Shown here: in pieces, positions 12,266 to 22,517 of the stretch
Position numbering within the stretch: the stretch's first letter is position 1
Layout: each line of letters starts with the position of its first letter
NCBI GenBank assembly: GCA_031761405.1
Contig: JASEVX010000010.1
Span: 34,281,322-34,345,321, forward strand
Direction of reading: 5' to 3'
From: Serripes groenlandicus
Taxonomy: Eukaryota; Mollusca; Bivalvia; Cardiida; Cardiidae
Length of the DNA stretch: 64,000 nt
The notes under the pieces: model-generated
What the model saw: the letters and a program-made list of their open reading frames with translations, nothing else
Told to the model about the DNA's origin: nothing
Database searches by the model: none
Made by a program: the position numbers and the translations under genes

Positions 12266-12487
12266 TTAACCCTTTCCCACATAAAAACGCTTTCTGACGC
12301 CTTTGCAGCAGATGACTTTTAAAAACATTATGACAAAAGGAGAAATTGCACTTAACGAGCAATTTCCCCTTTTGCAACAGTGTTTCTTTCAGTAGTTATA
12401 CCTACAGTTATAGAGCTTTTCCTAGAATTTTCCGAGATACTTTCAAAGTTGTCTGCTGCAGATTTGTTGTATGTGGGAAAGGGTTAA
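12266..12487 (+). mobile_element. TTAA MITE, complete, near-consensus
   Basis: 222 bp. Left end ttaaccctttcccacataaa, right end ttgttgtatgtgggaaaggg followed by ttaa. The centre has gacaaaaggagaaattgc and its complement. Good reference copy for the family. Confidence 0.8.
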
Positions 12488-12978
12488 CTTGCTTCTGTAC
12501 GGTGTTGATCTCGGGAGGGGAAACTGTATGTTTCTATGACATATAGGAAGTGCTGCCCTGCTCTTTTACCTTGATGTAATACCAACATACGATACAATAC
12601 AGAAGCAACAAGACCCCTTTCGCCATGATAGGGCTAACAAATAATGAACTTCACCTCACTTATATGTGAGATCAAAAAATAGATACCTTTCATACTTAAA
12701 TATAGATAATGCCATCTTGTCGAGCAAAAATAAAATTCATATTTAGACTTAATGGCACATGTTTTAACCATTTCCCACGTATCTATCATTGTAGTTATAT
12801 TAGAGATTAGTCTGTAAATTGTTATAGTAAAAAGTATAACACCCTGTTTCCTTAATCTTGCATTATACTGTCTTTTCCAGATATGCTGATTTAAATTCAT
12901 TATCTTTGATTATGAAGCAAAATGTAATATTTGGAAATATTAAAGAACTATTCATATACAGTGTTGTAACTTTTGTAG

Positions 12979-13200
12979 GTAAAGGGGAGGTTGCTCCTTT
13001 TGTCAGCAATGTTTTTTGTGGTTTTTTTTCATCACGGATTTCAAAACATATACATTTCGGAGACATTTGAACCAATTCTTGAATATCTCTTGAGTACGCA
13101 ATATAATTAAAATCCAGAACAAAATGTTAAACAGGGTTGTAAAGGTATGCTTTGTAAAGCAATGCCCTCTTTTTCTACAATGTTTTTAATATTGTCTTCA
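12979..13200 (+). mobile_element. TTAA MITE fragments
   Basis: Only the gaggttgctccttttgtcag centre (about 12986) and ctctttttctacaatgtttt (about 13168) are recognisable. No termini. Confidence 0.3.
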
Positions 13201-14521
13201 GGTGTGCATTAGCCGACCTGTTTGTTGAAAAAGTCTTCTGCACAAGCCTTGCTCAAATCGATTGATTGGTTGTATATCTAAGTTACTTAATGTCACTGTT
13301 ATGTGTATGCCTGCTTGCCCAAGTGGATGGGGTAAGATATACGTCGAAGTATGCTCACAAATATCTATAAATTAATACAAAGTTGGTAAAATCACTTTTA
13401 TAAGTAAATTTTACATTTAGATTACATTTGTGTTAGATATATATTAAAACTAAGGTTCAATGTCCGCTTAAATTTGTTTCTTGCATAGATACTTAGAAAC
13501 AATGTTGGAAACAGTTGGTGTTTTCAGAGACATATTTATACGAAAAAAAACCATGAATGGGTTTTTTCGCTTATAGTTAACGGGCGTGAGAATTTTTTTT
13601 TTTTTTTTTTTTCAATACCCATGGAGGTTTCTGAAATGAAACTGGAAAAAAATCAATGGGGGCCGTCATTTTGGATATGTTTAAAATGCGGCCGGTCCGA
13701 CGTATAAAACACAGTTTGAAAAATATTGTCGTCTAGTCAATCATTATTAATTCTAAATCAATGTTTAAGCTAATAAAAGAACTGCGTAATTTCGTATGAA
13801 CAGACAATTTTAAGAAAAAGCGAAACATGCGTGGAACTGAGAATGAAATATTTTGTTCCAGTTTGTCAAAATAGCCGACTAGTACCGTACTAATCAAGAT
13901 GATCTAGACGTACGCCATTTATAGCAGCGCTTTACAGACACAACGAAAAATTGCCGTTTGAAATCTTAAATTTTACTGTATCCCGAATAATGACGACTTA
14001 AGACGTATCTGGTGAAATATTTAAATAGAAACAACTCCAATGTATCGTCTAAAGTGTTGGTAAGTAGGCCTAACATTATATTGTAGAGATGTCGGCAGTT
14101 TTCGCGAAAATCTTCAATCATGACTGTCGGACAACAAATTCTTCGAACTGACAAATATTCAAACACATTCTCATTTTCAACCATCTGATTACTTTTACAA
14201 CCTGGACTACACTACATTTACATTACAGTTGGGAATTATGCAATAAGATATAGTGAAAGAGAGTGGGATACATTTTAATTTTAATGGTACTGTGGCAAAT
14301 ATACAGTGTAGCGAATCCGACTTGTTATAGTTATCCAAAGTTGTGTCCCTTTGTTTAATTAGATCCATTTGTATAAACAACAAAAAGGAAAAATTAATTC
14401 TGGTTAGTACGGGTTTAAATATCCTATAAACTAAAAGCCTTGAGATTTTTTAGAATCAGATACATGCATATATGGTCATTGCTCACAATGCAAACCCAGC
14501 CTGTTGTTTTTTTTCTTTATA
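13201..14521. other. Low-repeat stretch, no confirmed gene
   Basis: A poly-T of about 17 at 13595. Apart from the minus frame at 13966-14184, nothing is recognised. Confidence 0.35.
13966..14184 (-). CDS. Unrecognised 72-codon open frame in non-repetitive DNA
   Basis: It starts MVENENVFEYLSVRRICCPT and ends KYFTRYVLSRHYSGYSKI. The surrounding 13.1-14.5 kb carries none of the repeat families seen elsewhere, so it could be a real exon. No domain is recognised. Confidence 0.15.
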   Translation of the reverse strand: MVENENVFEYLSVRRICCPTVMIEDFRENCRHLYNIMLGLLTNTLDDTLELFLFKYFTRYVLSRHYSGYSKI

Positions 14522-14570
14522 ATTTACCCTTTCCCACATACAATAAAGATGCAGCAGACGACTTTGAAGT
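14522..14570 (+). mobile_element. TTAA MITE, left terminal fragment
   Basis: About 50 bp of left end (taccctttcccacatacaat then gcagcagacgactttgaag). The rest is absent. Confidence 0.5.
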
Positions 14571-15137
14571 TATCAAGTCCGAAAGATCTAGATTCAGCTA
14601 ACCAAGTGTTCAAAATAGCTAAATTAGCTATCGCTTGAGTCTACAGCAGTACAAAAACCAAATGAAAAGTATTTGTAGACAAAGACCATGGCTGTATTCA
14701 TATTAAACTAACTAACCGAACACTAGGTCATGTGCTATTAAAAGCTATTATTAAACTGGTTGATCCAGTTAACAAAATCCTAGTGTAAATACTGGTGTAT
14801 TGCTATTGCGATCGTCAAGCTTTTTTATAAATTGTCTATTGGTAATATATCTATTTACATTTGAAACTTATTTTCAACAATTGAGTATATATGATGGGTA
14901 AATCAACAATTTCTCTCATGTCACATTATTTATGTATTAAAATCCATCAAGGGGCTTGTGAATTGTTCCCAACTTCACATGTAATCACATGAGTGTGGTA
15001 TTCCAATGGTTAGATATTAATATTTGTCTGATTATGTAAGATATGATTCAACATTGTGTAATCACACAGGAAACTTGTTATACTTGTGCTAAAATGACAA
15101 ACATTTGTTTCTAGCTATGTTTTTAATTATATTTCAG

Positions 15138-15618
15138 GTATATTCAGGCCACTTAATTTGTGTTCGACCAAGCAAGAAAAACCCATTTCCTGTCACTGAT
15201 ATGGGTTATTTTAAATAGTAGACAACACCAGCAAGAAGACCTCTTGTAAGACGGCCAATTGAACTCAATGTCCCTGTACAGCTCGATACAGAAAAAGATA
15301 AAGGCGTTAATTCCCATCATGGAATGCGATACTGAGTCAAACCTGTCCTACACAGGCTACATTGGACCTCGTTTAGTGACCACTTATATACACATTACTA
15401 AAATTTCAGAAATTTCTAAATTAGTTTTTGCTGGGTGATAAAATCATGGCTGTGAGAGGTTTTACTATAGCCGGTGATTTTTGTGCTAACATTCTAGATT
15501 TCATGAAGGGAAGGAAACAACTTTCATAAGCAGAGACAATAGAAACTTGATGGATCTGACAGCTACTGTCGGAGCATATTCATGTAGTGCTGGCAAATTT
15601 GTGATTAAAAAACTCTGA
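15138..15618 (+). pseudogene. Protein-like open segments, unrecognised; possible broken or spliced coding remnant
   Basis: Three stretches read like protein. 15138-15218 (VYSGHLICVRPSKKNPFPVT) follows an atatttcag acceptor. 15250-15434 includes IQKKIKALIPIMECDTESNL and then SYTGYIGPRLVTTYI. 15498-15618 reads FHEGKETTFISRDNRNLMDL, then TATVGAYSCSAGKFVIKKL and TGA. The last two would fuse in phase across a 63-nt GT-AG interval containing a ctaac branch-point-like site. No family is recognised. Stops and a frame change between the first and second stretches suggest decay, or chance. Confidence 0.25.
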
Positions 15619-15889
15619 AAACAGAGCTTGGCATAATAGTCATTGGAAAGAATAAATACTATTCTTTTAAGGACAGCAGTATTCAGAGAATCAATGATTG
15701 AAGAGGACACTTTAGATCAGATAATTCTGATTAACACTGAAAGTGTTTCGTTTTTTATTCATGGACTCGTAATCATATGAAATAAATCCAATCATAGCTG
15801 TTATCATTTAACGCATGAAGCAAATAAACTGAAAAATAAGCAAATTCTTAAAAAAATTGTAGCATATCTATTAGCGTTTTCTCAAATAA

Positions 15890-16092
15890 ATCAGACTACA
15901 GCAGACCTATTTGAAAACAACTCTGCAAAAACCTGTGCAACATCTATCAAAGGCCATGTAATAATTGTATACAATAGAAAACATTATGACAAAAAGAGAA
16001 ATTACTTGTCAGGATTTTCTGATTTTACAATAATGTTATTTAAAGTTATAACTTCATCATTTTAAGTCATCTGCATGTGGGACAGGGTTAAA
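15890..16092 (+). mobile_element. TTAA MITE, degenerate
   Basis: cattatgacaaaaagagaaa in the centre and catctgcatgtgggacagggttaa at the right end. The left end is degraded to actacagcagacctatttga. Confidence 0.45.
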
Positions 16093-16426
16093 CACTTATA
16101 CATGCTTGAACATATAGCTTTGGGGAAAAACATTTTATATTGTGACAAATGATAAATATAATTTGATGTTATTCCTGAAAAGAAAATATTTTTGGAAAGG
16201 AAGAAATTCATCATTATCAGCATGTTCTCCTTTTCCAACAATCTTCGAGAAAAAATTGGAATGCATCTCCTAATATAATATCTGTCCATAGAAAACTTTT
16301 AAAGGATGGAAGAATTTTTTCTAATAGGAGAAATTTCTCCTTCCCTACAATTATTCAAGAAGTTGTCTGCTACTCTTCCACAGCCAAGCATTACAAGTTT
16401 TGAGCATTTTAATTTAACCTGTTACC

Positions 16427-16656
16427 TTAACCCTTTCCCTCATATAGACGCTTTCTGACGCCTCTGCAGCAGACGGCTTTTTGAAAACATAGTGACAAAA
16501 GAAGAAATTGCACAAAACGTGGAATTTCTCCTTTTGCCACAATGTTTTCCACTTTTTGTCATAGGTTATCCATTCAATTATGAAGATTTTCCACGTTTTG
16601 ACAAAATACTTTCGAAGTCGTCTGCTGCATAATTGTCGTATGAGGAAAAGGGTTAA
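16427..16656 (+). mobile_element. TTAA MITE, complete, 'CTCATATAGACGC' subfamily
   Basis: 230 bp from ttaaccctttccctcatata to tcgtatgaggaaaagggttaa. It has gacgcctctgcagcagacgg and cataggttatccattcaatt, diagnostic of this subfamily. Confidence 0.8.
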
Positions 16657-16699
16657 AGTAAATTGTGTACATGTAAATTATTTTTAGATTCTTTCTTAG

Positions 16700-16759
16700 T
16701 TACCCTTTCCCACATACAGACGCTACATCAGAAGTAGTCTGTTAGTAGTAAAGGGTTAA
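16700..16759 (+). mobile_element. 60-bp mini TTAA MITE
   Basis: Both termini (ttaccctttcccacatacag and tagtaaagggttaa) are separated by only about 25 bp, so this is an internally deleted copy. The right TTAA is also the left edge of the next copy. Confidence 0.55.
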
Positions 16760-16911
16760 ACATTTTCTACATTTAGATGCTTTCTGACGCCTCTGCAGCA
16801 GACACATTTTGAAAACATTTTTGCAAATGGAGAAATTGCTTAAAATTGGCAATTTCTCCTTTTGCCACAATGTTTTCATCTCTATTAAATTAATTGAGAT
16901 TTTCAGTATTT
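16756..16911 (+). mobile_element. TTAA MITE, right end cut by a tandem-repeat element
   Basis: It starts ttaaacattttctacattta and has an intact centre (gagaaattgcttaaaattgg..caatttctccttttgcc). It stops where the element at 16912 begins. Confidence 0.6.
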
Positions 16912-18456
16912 TTAGCCCACCTATGCATGAAGTGCAAGGTGAGCTTTTGTGATCGCTCACCGTCCGTTTTCCTACAAATGACTTCTCCTCCTAAACCAAT
17001 TAACCAAATTCAAAATAATTTTACAGGAATGTTCCTTGGGTGGACCTCTTTCAAACTTGTTCAAAGAATTCTATTCCATGCAGAACTTTGGTTGCCACGG
17101 CAACAAAAAAGGGGAAATTAACCAAAACTTAAAAAAAATTCTTGTCTGAAAGTAGAAGGCCGATGCCTTTGATATTTGGTATGTAGTATCATCTAGTGAA
17201 CCTCTACCAAGATTGTTCAAATTATAACCCAGGGGTCACTTGTTTTTCATAGACTCATATAGGGAAAAAACTTTAAAAATCTTCTTGTCTAAGAATAGAG
17301 GGCCCAGGCCTTTAATATTTGATATGTAGCATCATCTGGTTGACCTATACTAAGATTATTCAAATTATAGCCCTGGGGTAAAAAATGACCCCATCCCGGG
17401 GGTCACTTGTTTTGTATAGACTCATAAAGGGGAAAAACTTAAAACATCTTCTTGTCTAAAAGTAGAGGGCCCAGGCCTTTGATATTGGGTATGTAGCATC
17501 ATCTAGTGGACCTCTATCAAGATTGTTCAAATTATAGCCCTGGGGTCAAAATGACCCCTCCCCTGGGGTCTATTGTTTTACATAGACTCATATAGAGAAA
17601 CAACTTAAAAAATCTTCTTGTCTAAAAGTAGAGGCCCCAGGTATTTGATACTTGGTATGTAACATCATCTAGTAGACCTCTACCAAGATTGTTCAAATAA
17701 TAGCCCTGGGGTAAAAAATTAGCCCTCCCCGGGGGTCACTTGTTTGACATAGATAGGGGAAAAACTTTAAAAATCTTCTTGTCTCAAACTAGAAGGCCCA
17801 GGCTTTTGATATTTGGTATGTAGCATCATTACATATAGTGGACCTCTACCTAGATTGTTCAAATTATAGCCCTTGGGTCAAAATTTCCCCCTCCCCAGGG
17901 GTCACTTGTTTTACATAGACTCATATAGGGAAAATACTTAAAAAGTCCTCTTGTCTAAAAGATATTTGGTATGTAGCATCATCTAGTGAACCTCTACCAA
18001 GCTTGTTCAAATAATAGCCCTGGGGTCAAAAATGATCTCTCTCCGGGGGTCACTTGTTTTACATAGACTCATTTAGGGGAAAAACTTCTTTTCTAAAAGT
18101 AGAGGGCCCTGGCCTTTGATATTTGGTATGTAGCATAATCTAGTGGACCTCTACCAAGATTGTTCAAATTATAGCCATGGGGTAAAAAATGACCCCTCCC
18201 TCTGGTCACTTGTTTTACATAGATAGGGAAAAAACTTTAAAAATCTTCTTGTCTAAAAGATATATGGTCATACCGTATGTAGCATCATCTAGTGCACCTC
18301 TACCAAGATTGTTCAAATTATAGCACTAGGGTCAAAAATGAGCCCTCCCCGGGGGTCACTTGTTTTTCATAGACTCATATAGGGGAAAAAACACTGAAAA
18401 CTTTTTAAGTTTGATTAAATCAGGTGAGCAATATAGGACCATTATGGTCCTCTTGT
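16912..18456 (+). mobile_element. Bivalve tandem-core element (pearl/Helitron-like), 8 core units
   Basis: 5' end tagcccacctatgcatgaag then tgcaaggtgagc. The core has about eight units of mostly 160-172 bp (cttgtct markers at 17141, 17284, 17451, 17617, 17778, 17950, 18088, 18248), each with atttggtatgtagcatcat and a GC-rich ccctccccgggggtcact. The 3' end is caggtgagcaatataggacc/attatggtcctcttgtt with a hairpin GGACCAT-ATGGTCC. The design matches non-autonomous tandem-core elements of bivalves. No coding. Confidence 0.65.
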
Positions 18457-18500
18457 TAATTATACATGTACATACATACCATATAGTACTTTCTCTTTAC

Positions 18501-18729
18501 TTAACCCTTTCCAACCTGGAACAAATCTGCAGCAAACCACTTTGAAAACATTTTGGTTTTATTTTGGAAAATGTATTAATAGGAAAGTGTAATTATTTGA
18601 TAGAGTAAACAAATTGTGACAAAGGGGGAAATTGTTCATCATGAACAATGTGTCCTTTTGTCACAATGTTTTTCAAAAATGTTCTTATGCAGAGGTGGCA
18701 GAAAGCATCTACATGTCGAAAAGGATTAA
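18501..18729 (+). mobile_element. TTAA MITE, complete
   Basis: 229 bp from ttaaccctttccaacctgga to tacatgtcgaaaaggattaa. Central palindrome aaattgttcatcatgaacaa. Confidence 0.7.
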
Positions 18730-18732
18730 TCC

Positions 18733-18937
18733 TTAACCACTTACAGACTACTTCTGATGTATCCAATGAAATGAACACATAAATTTCTCATGATGAATAT
18801 TTTTTATTTTCCAACTAAGATTTGAATTAAATCTCAGAATTGCAATTTCTTATATTAAGATTTATCATGCTTTACCCAAGACTATGATCATTTTTAAGTA
18901 ATCGCCTTCAAATTCCTTGTATGTGAAAATGGGTTAA
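18733..18937 (+). mobile_element. TTAA MITE, degenerate, adjacent copy
   Basis: It begins ttaaccacttacagactact, only 3 bp after the previous copy, and ends ccttgtatgtgaaaatgggttaa. The interior is poorly conserved. Confidence 0.45.
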
Positions 18938-19041
18938 TAAATGCTTCTCTTATGCCATTTTGTGTGTAAAATATTTTCTTTCACAATATCTACAACAATT
19001 GAAGTTAAGATTTGAGCTTTAATGTTACACTTTTACTTTTC

Positions 19042-19809
19042 AGCTCACTTGTGCACGAAGTGCTCAATGTGAGCAATTGTGATCACATTTTGTCCTGCGC
19101 CTGCCCTTCGTCAACAATTGCCTTGTTAACACCCTACAGGCTACGTTTTGCATCAGATCTTCATGAAAGTATATTAGAACATTTATCTCTATCAGATCTT
19201 TGACAAGTTAGAATATGGGTCACATTGGGTCAGAAACTAGGCCAAATTGAAAGGAAATCGTGTTAACACTTTGGATGCTGCATTTTTAACTTGAGCATGT
19301 TCAAACCTTTTCAGATGATTGTCTTGATGATATGTAGTCCCTTTTTCAAATATTGGTCATGTCTTTTTAAAAACTAGGTCACTAGGACAAATTGAAGGAA
19401 AATTGAGTTAACACTGTAGAAGCCGAACTTTTGATTCAGCATCTTCAAATTTTGTCAGAATGTTTCTCAGAATAATATCTAGGTCAAGGTCGAAAATGAG
19501 TCGTGCCTGATCAAAAACTAGGTCACTAGGCCAAATTGAAGGAAAAAGTTGTTAAAACTCTGGAGGCCGCATTTCTACTATGAGCAAATTGAAACTTTTT
19601 CAAAAGAATTGTCTTGATGATATCTAGTCCATGTTCGAATATGGGTCATATCAGGTAAAACAAAAAATAGGTCACTAGGCCAAATACAGGAACATCTTGT
19701 TAACACTGGAGGTTGCATTTTAAATATTTGTCAGAATAATTGTCTTGATGTGTTTTGCATTAGAAATCATTCAGGTGAGCGATCTAGGGCCATAATAGCC
19801 CTCTTGTTT
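19042..19809 (+). mobile_element. Bivalve tandem-core element, second copy (different core)
   Basis: It starts agctcacttgtgcacgaagt and ends caggtgagcgatctagggcc then ataatagccctcttgttt. The core repeats aggtcactaggccaaattga and tcttgatgatatctagtcc with a unit of about 145 bp. Confidence 0.65.
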
Positions 19810-19824
19810 AAAGATCAATTTCAA

Positions 19825-20290
19825 ACCAAAGGCTCAATGTGTTCCATTGTTATCACTCACTGTACGGCGTACGTCAAACGGTCAAATATTCTCTGAAACT
19901 GCTGATGCGATATTAACCAAACTTTACATGAATGTTACTTTGGTGAACCTCGTTAAGAATTGTTATACAATTTATATTCTACCTATAAATTGGTTTGCTG
20001 CGATTTCAGAATGAGGTGGAAATTGCAAAACTTTAAAAATTGTTCTCCTGTGAATACGCTTCTTCGAATTCCAAGATGTTCTATGGGTGACCCTCTACAA
20101 AATGGTTCAAGACATATTGATTGGGTGAAAAGGGTAGTCTCCAAGTGGCATCAGAAAAGGGCTGGAATAATCGTCTGTTTTAAAGATATAATTAAGCAGA
20201 AATGTTACCCCCTACAATATTTGTTCCAGCCTTTCAGACCGGTTTTAAAAGGTAGTCGCCAGGTGACATCAGAAAAGGGCTGAAAAGAAG
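19825..20290 (+). mobile_element. Tandem-core element fragment
   Basis: ggctcaatgtgttccattgt and accaaactttacatgaatgt resemble the 5' region of the element at 16912. aggtagtcgccaggtgacatcagaaaagggctg repeats twice at about 20150 and 20260. No 3' hairpin. Confidence 0.4.
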
Positions 20291-21989
20291 AAATTACCCA
20301 ACGACCCCCGTCTAGTCAAATCAACTGTAATTGCCAAATTATGCTGTTTAATTTTAAGTGTTTTTTCGTAAATAGGTAGCACCTATAGATATATTAAACA
20401 CATATGTGTCTATATGTCTCTGGTGTTTTATACCTTTTAGATTAGCATATGAATAAGGGAAATATATAAATGTTCTCTCTGTAGATTTTTGTAATGTTCT
20501 TACCAGTGATGTTCTAGGTATCACAAACTATCAAAAAACAATAATATCATCTGTGTTGCAATTAGTTTGATGTTGCACACGTCTACTGGCGGCTTCCAAT
20601 AACTTTAGTTTGTACGGTGTTTTACGCCGCTTTCTACATTTATTTAGTTATATCACGGCGTTTCCTGGGTAAGTTACTAATGTTCTTCGTTCTTTATGTG
20701 TATCCCCAATACCCCCCCCCCCCCCCCACTCTCCCCCCGCCCCATTAAGCTCATTTTTTTTAATGACTTTCCTTCTCCCCCGTGGGGCTCCTACATAAGC
20801 TCCTGTAGCTCTTAAAAGCGCGCACGAATCTCCTAAGTGAGCTCTTAAATGAGCTCCCGGAGATCCTGTATGGGCACGTAATTTACTTGGGGTACGGACA
20901 ATACCCCGGTGGGACAAAAACCCTATATAATTTACTTATTGCCATTCATTTTCTCATGAACTGGATCAGTTCAATGCATTTTTATATTTTGCGCAATGTG
21001 GTAGATACTCCTAGTTCTTTTAATTTGAGTCTAAGGTCAGGGAAAGTTTAACCCATTCGGGCATTTCCGAGAGCTGTCCGGATCATCTTGCACTCAGCAG
21101 TCTTAACATTCCATTAATTGAATCCCGTTTCTGGTACCTTCTTTTGTTTCTTGTAATACTAGGTAGATATATTCGAGTTCCATTTAACAAATTGTTTAAA
21201 ATTGTAAATAATTGAAATTGAAGTTGTTATTTTTAACAATCGAACAATCATAAGTCACATAATTAATCGGAGACATATTTATTTCTGAATTAATTCATCA
21301 GAAAATGTAATTCGTCGGAATCGAAATCGAGAAAGCTGACATGTGGCGCAGATGTAATATCTACATTGTTGGTAATTTTTCTTACTCGTGTTGAAAAATA
21401 CAGACTGTGTACAATTAGACACAATACACACACGACAAACCAATTAAAATATGTCCCAGTATAAATATTCCGATAATACTCGGTAAACATCGGGAGCTTT
21501 CGCTAGCAATCACGGAAACCTATATTTACGCTGAAAAGTTAGTAGTACTTATATAAAATGTTAAAAAGGACCAAAATGATGTTACTTTATTGTACTAAAA
21601 TATATGTCAAATAAAAGGTAAATGAATTGTCTACATTATGCCGTAAGTGCCTTGTTATTTTTTTATTTCTAAAAAAAGAAATTCACTGGAGAACGTGTAA
21701 AAATTAGCGGAAAAAGACCGTTTTCTTAACGGTTTATATGTAATACAGAGGGAAATTAGGGTTACTGTATTCAAAGTTAAAAAGGACCAAAATATTATTA
21801 ATATAAAACAAATAAAGAAATATATTTATATTCAGGAGATATTTTCTTGAAAACTTGATAAGTGTCTTTTTTAAATTTTTGCAAAATAAAATTGTTATTG
21901 GGTGAAAACTAAAAAGTTGCTCTATAACTCCGTGTAATTTTAGGTTATCGATTTTTGAATGTCGCTGATTCTCATAGTTGGTTATGCAA
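20291..21989. other. Non-coding DNA upstream of the glycosyltransferase gene
   Basis: Apart from the poly-C/gagctc repeat, only AT-rich DNA. aaaggaccaaaat occurs at about 21567 and 21782. Confidence 0.4.
20700..20880. repeat. Poly-C tract and degenerate gagctc repeats
   Basis: A run of about 17 C near 20710 is followed by repeated aagctcctg/gagctcttaa/gagctcccgg motifs every 18-20 bp. The open frame on the minus strand is a by-product. Confidence 0.4.
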
Positions 21990-22177
21990 ACAGTTGGTAC
22001 AGATCCGTTGTATGTCGGAAAGAGTTAACATAAATGATACACGCTTCATGCAGTCTGAATACCTTTTTGTCCTTCTAGATACGACATTTAGTCGGTGTAC
22101 CTTAATAGGGGGATATATATGTTGTGTCGTTCACGTCTATTTTGTTTGTCGGAGTGTAACAAAACAATAAACTAGCA
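21990..22177 (+). promoter_or_regulatory. Conserved upstream region of the glycosyltransferase gene
   Basis: About 190 bp before the start is similar in both exon-1 copies (the other is at about 3322-3515 on the minus strand). It includes 'gtaccttaata' followed by an A/T stretch (gatatatat, near 22113) that could act as a TATA-like element about 60 bp before the ATG. Its upstream edge is the 3' end of a TTAA MITE (gtatgtcggaaagagttaa, ending 22028). Promoter function is inferred from position and conservation only. Confidence 0.35.
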
Positions 22178-22517
22178 ATGATGAATTCTACAAAGAGATT
22201 TTTTTTGTTTGTGTGTATAATTGGGATAATATGGTTCTTGGTGACAATTGGATTTATGATTCATAGTAATACACAACCAGTTACAGAAAAGTCTGTCCAT
22301 GTCATTGAAGTGCTTCGAAAGCGAACAATACCTCGAATTATACACTTCATATGGAATAACGAAAGTATTCCTAACGAATTTGCAGAGAACCTTAGGGGAT
22401 TCGCGAAGAATAATCCTTATCCGCAATGGGAATATCATTTCTGGACCAAAACATCGGCGCTTAGCTTCGTCAAAGATAAATATCCGTTTTTGTATGATCG
22501 GATGTCAAATCCTAACG
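22178..22517 (+). CDS. Glycosyltransferase exon 1 (membrane anchor and N-terminal signature)
   Basis: This exon has 340 nt, coding 113 residues plus one base. It encodes the cytosolic tip, membrane anchor, stem and first catalytic block. The frame continues past the donor only nine residues before a stop, so splicing is required for an active enzyme. A near-identical 340-nt copy exists on the minus strand at 2982-3321. Confidence 0.85.

Noticed and set aside
16894..17121. 75-codon plus frame MRFSVFLAHLCMKCKVSFCD
   Set aside because: It reads through the 5' part of a tandem-core element.
19960..20283. 107-codon plus frame
   Set aside because: It overlaps a tandem-core element fragment with a repeated gccaggtgacatcagaaaag phrase; not gene-like.
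20648..20917. 89-codon minus frame with RAHTGSPGAHLRAH
   Set aside because: It comes from poly-C and degenerate gagctc repeats.
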